The notes beneath the pieces are model-generated. The model saw nothing but the letters and a program-made list of their open reading frames with translations, had not been told where the DNA came from and did no database searches. Positions 35,001 through 44,943 of a stretch of 64,000 bases of DNA are shown in pieces. The translations under genes and the position numbers were made by a program. Every line of letters begins with the position of its first letter. The first letter of the stretch is position 1. This DNA is from Mesostigma viride (taxonomy: Eukaryota; Streptophyta; Mesostigmatophyceae; Mesostigmatales; Mesostigmataceae): contig RPFO01000156.1 of assembly GCA_009746045.1 (NCBI GenBank), forward strand, positions 1,669,381 to 1,733,380, written 5' to 3'.

Positions 35001-38000
35001 CCATCCAGGCTGTCGGGACGTGATGCGAAGGTGGATCTGCATTCTGAAACACAAACACTGCCATGAAGACCGGGGAGTGCGCATGCGTCTCGAGCAAGAA
35101 GACTCCCAGGCTGGCATGAGCCCAAGAGAAGACCCCGACAACACTCCACAACAGACGGGCAGCGCAGCTTGAGGGGAGGATGCCCAAGCACCGGATGGGC
35201 GCTGCCGGTCACATCCCCAGCGACAGAGAAAACACTTGTCAAGCAACCATGGCAGAAAGCCAACGGCCATTGTTGCAAGCAAGAATAACAAACAGCAAAG
35301 ACCATCGAATGGGCTTGGCGCACGCACCCGAGCGGGCTGGTGCCGCTGGCAGATGCTTGGCAAGGAGAAAGGGAAACAAAAACAACACAAAGGCATGCCA
35401 TCGAGGATTCAGCTGGAAGCGCCCGAGTGGGTGCACATCCTGGCCAGTCCAGCAACAACCGTAGCGATGGCACAACGCAGTGGGCACCGTCTAACCACAG
35501 GTCCCCGCCCCCTCTGATGATGACATGCGCAAAGCATGGCAGACAGGGGACCAAGAACGCCATGCATCGCCAATGCATGCACAAGGCAAAGGCAACGCTT
35601 GGGTGGCTGTTTCAGGCACAACATCGCCGTCAGGCGAAGGCACTCACCATGTCCCTGGCGTCCACGCTAATCCCCTTGTTCTCCACCAGGTACTTGACCA
35701 ACGCCAAGCTGCCACTCTCAGCAGCCAAGTGAAGCACAGTTCTCTCCCACTGTGTTGCAAGCCAAGGGTGCAAAGCGCAGCCATGCATGTGTGCAAGGCA
35801 ACCATGGAGAACGGCCAATCATCAGCCCATGGCCCTGCAAAACCCATGTAACAACACACTTGTTGCAACAGTGTACAAGGGGCAACGGGCTGCACGCGCA
35901 CGTGCACAAGGACGCAGCCCCACGAGTGTTACGAGGAAGAGAGGGCAGCGCCCAACAAGGGAGCGCCAGATGACCGATTGCGTGCCGTCATGCCAGAAGC
36001 AAACACACGCGCGTTGCTCCTGGCGTCCAAGCTCAGCCCCTGCCCATCCACCAGGTACACAACCTACTAAGGCAATGGTTGGTGCATTGATGGGCCAGGT
36101 TTATACTACTCACATTCGAGGACAAGATGAGCCTACTTGTTCTGTATTGGCACTGATTCGATGAAGGAGGGGGGACATCCCCCCCTAAAATCGTACATGA
36201 GCGTACTCCCTGGTTTGGCCTACCGCGCCGCTTGGCGCCAGCCAAAGTGAAAAAAGGCTGAGTGCGCTCTGTAAGCCAAAAGGCTGCGCCGGATCGAAAA
36301 CGGCAACTTTGGGAGTGTGCTACGTGCTACGTGGCTTGTACGACACGTGGCACTTTTTGTAGCATCTCTTAGTAGAAGCTCTTAGTAAGCGATAGTATTA
36401 GCATAGTCTCCAAGTAGAAGCAGTTTAATGATGATTAAACATTTCGTACTGCAGTGCTCCGTCTTCAGGTGGTTGTTGGTGCAACGGTGGTCTGCAAGAC
36501 TGCAACTCAAGAATGACGTCAAGCCGGCGGAAATTCGATGCCTATTGCCTGACGCCAGGTCCGGTGTCAGAATCAACAACAACAACCTAACGCCTGCCTG
36601 AAAGCTGATACGTCTTCCTAGAATCAACCAATACTTGGTAAGTTCTCAGCGTAAGTTGTAAGTACAGCAGGGCCAAAGCGGACTCCTGCACTTAAAATCA
36701 AACGCCTGACCGAGCTAGCGGGATCACCAGAGCGCACTCCTTTCCTAAAACCAGGCACCGGACCGGCGGGAGGAGTTAGCTCCTCAAAATTTTTCTTCGC
36801 GCCGCCCTAAAAATTTCGACAGGAGTACACTCCGTCGCAAAAATTCTGCCGCCGGACACATTTTTTCCCGTTTTTGGAGTTAGCTCCACGTCCGGAGGTG
36901 CCGTGCCGGACACACGACTGAGTGTGCTGTTTGGGCTGGATGTCCCCCCTCCTTTCGATGACTACAAATCAGGCGTCAAGACGGCAGCAGGTCTGATCTT
37001 GTAAAGGCATGATGGTTCACCACGACTCCCCTTACACGCGTGTGCTCGGATGCCCTTCCTCGTGCGCAAGCTTTGACACCGCCTCATGGAGCAACGGCAT
37101 CACGGCACCGGCCCAGGCTGACCAACTTGTCATGGATAGCTCCTGTTATGCAAATGAGACAGGAACACGGTGGCTCTCGCGCCACATATCATGCGGGCAT
37201 GGCACCGCATTTCGACAGGTGTCCCCATGGCTCTGCTTGAGCTTCTCCCACAAAAAACACTTGTGAAGCACCCAGGGCAGAAAGCCAGTGGCCATTGTTG
37301 CAAGCAAGAACAACAAACAGCAAGGACCACCAAATGGGCTTGGCGCACGCACCCAAGTGGGCTGGTGCCGCTGGCAGATGTCATTCCATGCATGCAAGCT
37401 TAACTTGGGGATGCCCACTAAAGGGTTTTGGGTTTTGGGTGTAACCCGTTAACCCCAATATTCCAGGCCCACATGAACCAGTTATAAGAAGGTAGCATAG
37501 TGCACACAAGCACTGCTCTTCCCTAGCTGATGACCATCACGTGATCGTATGCGTGCCCTGGTGCAGCAAACCTTGTCCTTGGCGTTGATGTCGGCACCGC
37601 CCGCTATTAGCTGCTGAACGGTGTCCAGGTGCCCTGCCTTGGCTGCACGAAGCAGCGGCGTCCGCCCGTACTGCACGTGGCATTGAACACCGGCGAAACA
37701 ATCATGCAGGAGCAGGCATGAGAAGCCTTTTCAAGTCAGCATCTCTGCCTATGTGGAATCACGGAAATTTACTATATACGATACACGGGCGCAGTTACCT
37801 CTGTACTGGACATTTCTGACCTCGGTCAACTCCAAGACTGCGGTCCATACGTCAACGAGCCTTGTCCAGTTCCTCATAATTGCTAATGTGGGAGTGGTCA
37901 GGTTTGCAGACAAAATTGTCGACAGAGCAGGCTAGCACCGCCTTCGTGTGACGTACCTCATCGGCGACATTCACGTCCCTCAACAGCTCCAACAACGCGG

Positions 38001-40626
38001 CCGTATCCACCGCGGGCTCCCGGGCCGTAACCACCGCGGGCGCCCGGGCCGCAGCCTGTCCCATCCAGGATGGCGGCCAAGACATGTTGGAGAGGCACGG
38101 AGGACAGCTGTCCATCACAGGGTTAGGAAAGGATTGCGTTGTGCAGAAACACCTGCATCCGTGTCTGCCATTTGTCGCAGAGGGACTGCGAGCTATGGAT
38201 CAGTAGGCTCTGGTGGGTGGGTGACTTGGGTGCCAGTTTTACTCACACTCTCTGTGAAGCTCTCACTTACACGTAGACGTGTACCGATGCCGAAGCGCGG
38301 TGAAACACATCAGCACGCGGAAACAGCAGAAAGGTGGCAGATGTCCTAGGTGGACATAGCCGAGGTGGATGGACTGATCCCAAAGTGGCAAACGTGCAGG
38401 TGACAACAAACAGTGTGCACTGGTCTACGCAACCCCTCCGACTCTCCATCACCCCACCTTCCCTGGCCATGGAGGGGGTTTGAGCGCATGGCAGCCCAGA
38501 GAGTCACACCAATGGTCTACGCAACCCCTCCGACTCTCCATCACCCCACCCTCCCTGGCCATGGAGGGGGTTTGAGCGCATGGCAGCCCAGAGAGCCACA
38601 CCAATGGTCTACGCAACCCCTCCGACTCTCCATCACCCCACCTTCCCTGGCCATGGAGGGGTTTGAGCGCATGGCAGCCCAGAGAGCCACACCAATGGTC
38701 TACGCAACCCCTCCGACTCTCCATCACCCCACCTTCCCTGGCTATGGAGGGGTTTGAGCGCATGGCAGCCCAGAGAGCCACACCAATGGTCCACGCAACC
38801 CCTCCAACTCTCCATCACCCCACCTTCCCTGGCCATGGAGGGGTTTGAGCGCATGGCAGCCCAGAGAGCCACACCGACGGTTGGGAGCGCCGAAATAGAA
38901 ATGACGCCCAGCCCGGTCATCGGTAGCAAAGGCGACAAGTACTTGCGCCGTGTTGCAGTGTTTAGGCTACGACAGCCCTAAGCACTGACCACTCATGGGA
39001 GGTGGTCGGGCGCACGGTGACCGCCGACACTTTTGTGGATGCGGTGCCCAGCATGATGCGATGCACAGCTTCAGGCAGCTGCACCATCACATGATCTGAC
39101 AAGCTGCGGGCGAAAAATCCGTGGGACAGCTGCAGGAGCAAGGGGGAAAGCGGTGTCGGGTTGCACATGCCTCCACCGGCCGCAACGATGCATGTCGCAT
39201 GGTGATTTTGAGTCTGCAGATGGGAGGAAGCGCCATGAAAGCTGGCCTGTTACCGGCATGACCTGAACGAGATTGCGGCTGGGGTGTGCCTCTTGGACCG
39301 CAAGGGGACGATGGTGGCTGGAACGGAAACACCCTGATCTGGCATGCAGCCCTCAATAAACATCAAAGAGAAGCAAGCCGCAGGAAAAGGCTGCCTGGCT
39401 TGAGCTTTACAAAAAGCTTCCATACCATTGGGAGGAACTACCACGATGTGTGAGTCAGGGATAGTAACCCACACTACTCTTACCTGACCATCCATCCTCT
39501 GCCGCAGCACCGCCAGGATCTCCGCGAAGGTGGGCCGCTCCGCCGGTTCGAACGCAAAGCAGCGACGTGCGAGGTCTGCCAGGACTCCGGGCAGGCTTGC
39601 TGGGATGGGCGGCGACTTCTTCTGTACAGTGATGATGGCCACGACCTGAAACATGTTCAGGCCAGCCCAGGGCGGTGTGCCGGATGCCATCTCCACCAGT
39701 ATGCACCCAAACCCCCACGCATCGGCAGCAAGGCTAATGCCCCCGAATGTGTCCGGCATCCACTGCTCCGGTGCCATGTAGTTGGGAGTGCCATGGGCAC
39801 CGCCGGACGTGGGCATGTAGCGCGACATGGTGTTGGTGCGCAGAGCTGAAATGCCAAAGTCGGCCACCACCGCACGCCCGTACCTGTCCAGCAGGATGTT
39901 TGCGGACTTCAAGTCCAGCACCATGATGCCCCTCTTGTGCAAGTCAGCAACGGCTAGCGCGATGTCCCGACCAATGCTCAGCAGCCGGTCCAATGGGAGG
40001 CCTGCGGGAGCGGCTGCTGCACCATTGTTGGTGCCTGCCTGGGCAGGTTGCTGCTGCTGTTCACGCAGCACCTGCTCCAACGAGGCCACGTAGCGCGGCA
40101 TGACCATGGCGGGTTGGCCATTAATGCTGGCAACCCCGATGAGGCGGCACACATTGTGGCAAAACAGGGAGGCCTGGTACGAAAACTGAACCTCCTTACG
40201 AAAATGGGCCGTTTCAGCACCCGTCAGTCCTGCCAGAATAGGAAACATCTTCACCACAACCTGCTGCCCCAACGGTAGTAGCTCTGCCTCCAAGACGTTA
40301 GCCATCAACCCTCTGTGAATGACGTTGCCAAGATTCAAACGTTCTTGGGCAATGCTCGGAATGGAGACGTCCATGTTGTCAATTCCTAGTCTCTGGCGTT
40401 CCGTCTGCTGCCTGATAAATTGCTCGATAAGAGAGCGCAACGCCAAGACTGGCGTAAGTCTTCTGTCTGAAAGTACCAAGTTCGTAAGCGGATCGGTCTG
40501 ATGTCCGCGAGCGAACCACTGCTCGATGGAAACCCTCTCGTAAACCTGGCCGGTTTCCACCAGCATGACAGGGTCTTGCATCAGGTCGCCGGAAATGGGA
40601 CATAGGTACTCCGCTGGAGGCTCCAT
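28978..40626 (-). CDS. U-box / protein kinase / ankyrin-repeat protein (KEG-like plan)
   Basis: Exons on the minus strand: 40626-39484 (U-box and kinase), 38055-37957, 37670-37572, 35749-35648, 34191-34090, 32610-32509, 30990-30889 and 29064-28978 with TGA. All joins are phase 0. The spliced protein is about 611 residues if the 51 nt half-repeats are skipped. Ankyrin exons are modular: two of 99 nt (33 codons), four of 102 nt (34 codons), then a final one reading NGYTALDFASIYGKSEVVRY. Expected role: ubiquitin ligase (U-box) coupled to a Ser/Thr kinase and an ankyrin substrate-binding array. Plant KEG has RING-kinase-ankyrin order with similar kinase-end sequence (DAWGFGCILVEMASGTPPW), so the resemblance is architectural. 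Confidence 0.75.
30010..37400 (-). repeat. Tandem array of 1.5-1.6 kb units, each with an ankyrin exon
   Basis: The landmark GGTTCACCACGACTCCCC and its variants recur at about 31480, 33099, 34613 and 37015. Spacings are about 1.62, 1.51 and 1.61 kb, the last after removing a 797 bp insertion. The leftmost unit starts near 30010. The rightmost is cut at 37400 and has an internal deletion after 37255. Four complete units each contain a 102 nt ankyrin exon (30889-30990, 32509-32610, 34090-34191, 35648-35749) with TG/AAC-CAG acceptors and GTGAGT donors. Each also has a 51 nt half-repeat (31274-31324, 32896-32946, 34457-34507, 36013-36063) reading EYLVDGQGLSLDARS or similar, with a poor donor. The half-repeats look like decaying ankyrin exons. 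Confidence 0.88.
36165..36953. mobile_element. Non-autonomous DNA transposon (789 bp) with 16 bp inverted repeats and 8 bp duplication
   Basis: The ends are AGGAGGGGGGACATCC and its exact reverse complement. The 8 bp duplication TTCGATGA stands at 36157-36164 and 36954-36961. The other tandem units have a single TTCGATG(A/T) at this place, giving several natural empty sites. Inside are at least six short imperfect palindromes of the form GAG(T/C)N4(A/G)CTC (near 36199, 36260, 36730, 36773, 36823, 36876), perhaps protein-binding sites. There is no transposase frame. An 8 bp duplication fits hAT, P or Merlin-like families, but the TIR does not decide. Confidence 0.9.
37572..38055 (-). CDS. Two 99-nt ankyrin exons
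   Basis: Exon 38055-37957 (AAARAPAVVTAREP... DTAALLELLRDVNVADE, donor GTACGT) is a diverged first repeat. Exon 37670-37572 (YGRTPLLRAAKAGHLDTVQQ, then LIAGGADINAKDK) is a textbook ankyrin repeat with the acceptor GTGCAG and the donor GTTTGC. Each is exactly 33 codons and phase 0, so exons can be gained or lost without shifting the frame. Confidence 0.8.
38425..38880. repeat. 91-92 bp minisatellite, about five copies
   Basis: Units start CTACGCAACCCCTCCGACTC at 38425, 38517, 38609, 38700 and (as CCACGC) 38791, with very high identity between copies. The array lies in the first intron of the U-box/kinase gene, on the opposite strand to any needed exon. Open frames through it are repeat artefacts. 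Confidence 0.9.
39484..40626 (-). CDS. Exon 1: U-box plus kinase domain
   Basis: 381 codons from ATG at 40626. The U-box is at residues 5-75 (EYLCPISGDLMQDPVMLVE..., DPLTNLVLSDRRLTPVLALR), the E2-docking fold of plant PUB ligases. The kinase spans about residues 98-378: VVVKMF with the ATP Lys at 126, FRKEV with the alpha-C Glu at 145, VLDLKSANILLD (236-247), DFG at 256-258, APE at 285-287, and DAWGFGCILVEM. The usual HRD is VLD, so the catalytic Asp stays but His and Arg are gone (a non-RD-type loop). Asn 243 and the DFG are intact, so activity is plausible. A Gln/Ala-rich insert (190-208) lies between the lobes. The donor is CAG then GTAAGA. Confidence 0.88.
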
Positions 40627-41231
40627 GCCCCACGTTATGACTGCACTTTCTTGGTAGCTGGACAGTATTTGACGGAAGTCAAAGTAAATAAGTCATTCGA
40701 AGTGCTGCGCTCAAAATTTATCCGACCGAATGCTTAAACGTGCAGCGATCCGCGCGCGCGACGTGAAAGCATGTTTGGGTCTTAGCCGACCACTGAAATG
40801 CAATCAAGCTGGACAAGCTAGATCAAATATTGAGAATTTGACAATTACGTGTTCGGCATCAAACACGAGCGTGGCCACCGGTTGAGAGGTGCATGCAGGC
40901 TTATAATCGGGCAGTTTGGTACTAACTTTTGAAGACCACACAATTAACACTAACGGTACTTTGCCTAAAACTCATCATTCGAACATCCCTATCATGCCAT
41001 GTAATGACTAACTCCAAAGGCGCACAGGCGGAAGGGGCCCCAAGAGGCAAGAAGCGGCCCAAAACATGTAAAATTATTAGCGTCCGTCGAGAACGAAAAA
41101 ATTTCGCAAGGCGCGAGTTTGCGGTGTCCGCCACTGTCCTGCGTCACACACGACGGTCATCCAGGATTGGATTTTTACAATCGCCTGCCACGTGGCAAAG
41201 GCTTTCCAGCAAAAGAGAAAACATGAGCATG
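40627..41231. other. Upstream region of the U-box/kinase gene
   Basis: About 600 bp between the start codon at 40626 and the LINE fragment at 41232. It probably holds the promoter and 5' UTR of the minus-strand gene. No TATA box or other element can be assigned with confidence. Confidence 0.35.
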
Positions 41232-42318
41232 AGTTCGAGCCCGGCTTGGACATTCATTGACAACGGTGGTGGTGGCTCTGGTTACCGCCTAGCTGTCCGA
41301 CCTGATTTAAATGCGGATGATACCACCCTCATTGCGCGCCCCGAGCACATTCAGACCTGGCTGGACTGCCTGGGCTTGGAGGCGCGGGCGGTGGGGTTGG
41401 ATGAGATTAGCGTCAAAACTGAGGCGATGGTCATCATGATTGCCGGTTGGGTCTTCCAGTCGCCCGCCGCTGCCGTGGCTGCTAGACGGGACGGAGGCCC
41501 CGTTCCGTGATCGCTTCAAACTGTTAGGGAGCACTCCCCGACACCGCCGACGATGTGGACATCCGCATCGGCCTGGCCTGGGCTAGGCTTCGTTCGTTAA
41601 ACTGAAGAATGATTACTGGCGCTCGAAGGGCCTGGGCGAGCACGGCAAACGAATGCTCTCATCAAGGTCCTCGTCCTCACGGTGCTTACGTATGGCGCCG
41701 AGGCATGGACACTCACGGACACAGTGGCCGCCAATCTAGACGGCACGGTTTACAGGATGCTCCGACAGGTCAGTCCTGAATGTAGGGTTCAGTTTTCCAA
41801 GCGTAGGTAATTAGAGTCTTTGTATCAGGGTATGCCTCGCATTTCGGACGAGATTAGGCAGCGTAGGATAGCATTTGTAGGACATCTTGCTCGCACCAGT
41901 CAGGTAGATACCGCCCTTGGTCTGGCTGGCCCCCAGCGGCAAGCTTGGCCAACCAGGGCGGCACATCCTGACCTGGCCTGGCCCCAAGGACATTCCTAGA
42001 AAGCTGGGTAAACCGGCCTGTCATGAACTACACACAGATGTTGCTGGCCGACCTAGTGGTCCCAGGTCGATCAGTTTGAACACCGCATTCACTCCCTCTC
42101 TCTTCTTTGGACCGCTACTATGCAGAACAAGAAGAGGTGGCAGAAGATTGTCCAGGCTCACACGCCAGCCCCTGACCCCTGTGGGCAAGCCCGCCCCCCC
42201 CCCCCCAAGCGGAAGAGACGCTTGCAGAGTAGCCTAGTTAGGATTTTCTAGACTAGATAGCTTAGAGTTAGCTTAGTTCGATTTATACGCGGCTCCGCCC
42301 AAGTACCTCCACCCATTA
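41232..42318 (+). mobile_element. 5'-truncated LINE copy, plus orientation
   Basis: It starts near GAGTTCGAGCCCGGC and encodes decayed reverse transcriptase C-terminal motifs: ADDTTLIARPEHIQTWLDCL (YADD box with the Tyr lost), LEARAVGLDEISVKTEAMV, then in other frames the TYGAEAWTL-type and RRIAFVGHLARTSQVDT-type motifs. It ends near 42318 in AAAAAATTCAATTC, passing into the (AATTC)n array. Closely related to the minus copy at 42985-44050. Confidence 0.8.
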
Positions 42319-42510
42319 AAAAATTCAATTCAATTCAATTCAATTCAATTCCATTCCATTCCATTCCATTCCATTCAATTCCATTCAATTCAATTCAATT
42401 CAATTCAATTCAATTCAATTCAATTACATCCAATTACATTCAATTCAATTCAATTCAATTCAATTCAATTCAATTCAATTCAATTCAATTCAATTCAATT
42501 CAATTAATTA
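42319..42510. repeat. (CAATT)n / (AATTC)n microsatellite
   Basis: About 190 bp of pentanucleotide repeats with CCATT variants between the 3' ends of two oppositely oriented LINE copies. It is best explained as the joined 3' tails of the two insertions. Confidence 0.9.
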
Positions 42511-42975
42511 AATTATAACATGCCTCCGTTGGGAGATCATGTAGCACATATTCCTTGATGGGTGGTGGAGTGGAGAGAGCCGCGTAATCGGACTAACCTA
42601 ACGCTAATCTAGCTAGTCTAGAAAAATCCTAACTACCCTACTCATCAAAACGCTTCCTCCTCTTGGGGGGAGGTGGCTTGCCCACTGGGTCGGGCGTGTG
42701 AGCCTTGACAATCTTCTTCCACCGCATCTTGTTCTGCATGGCAGTCCAAAGAAGGGAGAGAGAGTGGATGCGGTATTCAAACTGGGCTGGGACCAGTAGG
42801 TCATCCAGCAACATCTGGACGTAGTTCGTGGCATGTTTCCCTACCCTTTTGGGAATGCCCTTGGGGCCAGGCCAGGTCAGAATGTGCCGCCCTGGCTGGC
42901 CAAGCCGCTGGCCAAGCCGCCCTCCACCCATCCAGCAAGGAATATGTGCTACATGATCTCCCAACGGAGTCATTA
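42511..42975 (-). mobile_element. Short 3' LINE fragment with inverted 3' terminus
   Basis: The minus-orientation LINE 3' end starts at TAACATGCCTCCGTTGGG and runs to about 42915 (minus strand: NYVQMLLDDLLVPAQFEYR, KKIVKAHTPDPVGKPPPPKR). It then joins a plus-orientation copy of only the LINE 3' terminus (GGAATATGTGCTACATGATC to CGGAGTCATT, about 42925-42975). Such 5' inversions are known products of twin-priming during LINE insertion. Confidence 0.7.
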
Positions 42976-42984
42976 AATTAAAAA

Positions 42985-44050
42985 TAAATTAAATTATAAC
43001 ATGCCGCCGTGGGGAGGTCATGTAGCACATATTCCATGATGGATGGGGTGGAGGAAGCCGCGTGATCGAACTATCCTAACTCTAAGCTATCTAGAAAATC
43101 CTAACTACACTACTCATCAAAACGCCTCCTCCGCTTGGGGGGAGGTGGCTTGCCCACAGGGTCGGGCGTATGCGCCTTGACAATCTTCTTCCACCGCGTC
43201 TTATTCTGCATGGCAGTCCAAAGACGGGAGAGAGAGTGGATGCGGTGCTCAAACTGGGCTGGGACCACTAGGTCGTCCAGCAACATCTGGATGTAGGTCG
43301 TGACAGGTTTCAGCTACCCTTTTGGGAATGCCCTCGGGGCCAGGCCAGTTCAGAATGTGTCGCCCTGGCTGGCCAAGCCGCTGGGGGCCGGCCAGGCCAA
43401 GGGCGGTGTCGACCTGGCTGGTGCGAGCAAGGTGTCCTACAAATGCTATCCTACGCTGCCTAATCTCGTCCGAAATACGAGGCATGCCATGATACAAAGA
43501 TTCTGATGATGGAAACTCGGAAAACCCTACGTTAAGGACCTGTCGGAGCATCCTGTAAACCGTGCCGTCTAGCCTAGCTGCCAGTTTGGGTGGGATGGTC
43601 CACGCCTCGGCGCCATACGTGAGCACCGTGAGGACGAGGACCTTGAAGAGCATGCGCTTGCGGTGCTCGCCCAGGCCCTTCGAGCGCCAGTAGGGTTTGA
43701 GCGAACGGAGCTTGGCCCAGGCAAGGCCAATGCGGGTGTCCACGTCGTCGGCGGTGTCAGGAAGCCAGCTCCCTAACAGTTTGAAGCGGTCGCGGAACGG
43801 GACCGTTGTCCCGTCGAGCAGGCGCGGCAGCGGCGGTGGGTTGAAGGCCCCAATCACCATCGCCTCAGTTTTGACACTAATCTCCAACCCCACCGCCCTC
43901 GCCTCCAGGCCCAGACAGTCCAGCCAGGTCTGAATGTGCTCGGGGTCTCGATGAGGGTGGTGTCATCCGCGCATAAATCAGGTCAGCAAGGCGGTAACCA
44001 GGTCTAACCCCGCCGTGCTCTTTCACGTTAAGGATGTCCAAGCCTGGCTC
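42985..44050 (-). mobile_element. 5'-truncated LINE copy, minus orientation
   Basis: On the minus strand it encodes LEISVKTEAMVIGAFNPPPL, RDRFKLLGSWLPDTADDVDT, RIGLAWAKLRSLKPYWRSKG, LVLTVLTYGAEAWTIPPKLA, RQRRIAFVGHLARTSQVDTA, then the basic tail KKIVKAHTPDPVGKPPPPK in another frame. The 3' end has the CTCC...GGAG-type hairpin and an AT-rich tail. The copy lacks the endonuclease and most of the reverse transcriptase. Confidence 0.85.
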
Positions 44051-44943
44051 GAACCCCTTAAGAGCAGTAAAGTGTTATAATTTAATTTAATTTTGTAAAT
44101 TGGGGTTGAGGGTTCCTTTATTGCATGGCGGGTACCCAGGTGACACAGAGACTACGTTTACACAAGGTGACTACGTTGACACAATTTTACCCTGACTAGG
44201 TTGTCGCCACAATTTTTAGTTACCCCGACTAGGTTGTCGCCAGTTCTCAAATTGTCAAAATGGTCACTTCATTCACGCTGGCAGACTACCTATACGGACT
44301 AGGTACCTGCGGACTGCTTGACGCGGAGTCGCCGGGCTTCAAGTTCTGGAACTTACCAAACTCGCCGCGAGATGCCGCCCCGCCATTTTCTACTTCACTT
44401 TTCGTACATGGCTTGCGTTGGGTTCATCGACGAGCATCGACGGTGCAATCCGACGGCGGAGAATAAGTTCGCCAAAGCACAGCGCGACGCAATGGCTCTT
44501 TTCCATGTACAACGTGAGATGCAACGTCCGCAACGCTGACCGGAAATTCCGTCCAACACCATCGTACAGTACTACCAGTCAACCTCTTAATTTGCTGCAT
44601 TTTAGCCGTCGAATCAGGGTCAAATGCACAATTGATCTTGAAACGTCTCCATTCGTCTCCGGGACACTTCCGCGACTTATAGGTACTTTCCGTCACCCTT
44701 GACATGTTGTCGTACAATACTACAAATTCACGCCAACAGAAACTCGCGTCAAAAAATATATCTCGATAGTGTCATGCCTCTTATCTAATTTCAAAGTACC
44801 TCTAAAATAATCTTGGCCCCCGCCCTCCGACAATTTGACCATTTGACAAAAAGAGCAAGACTACGTGCTTTTAATTTAATTTAATTTGATCCTTGTGTGG
44901 TCTATTATTTTTACATCCCAGGATACAATCGGTCTCATCTCTC
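44051..44943. other. Intergenic, no gene recognised
   Basis: Contains a short tandem repeat near 44184-44245 (CTAGGTTGTCGCC twice) and AT-rich runs (TTTAATTTAATTT near 44075 and 44875). Short frames here have no recognisable motif. Confidence 0.4.
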
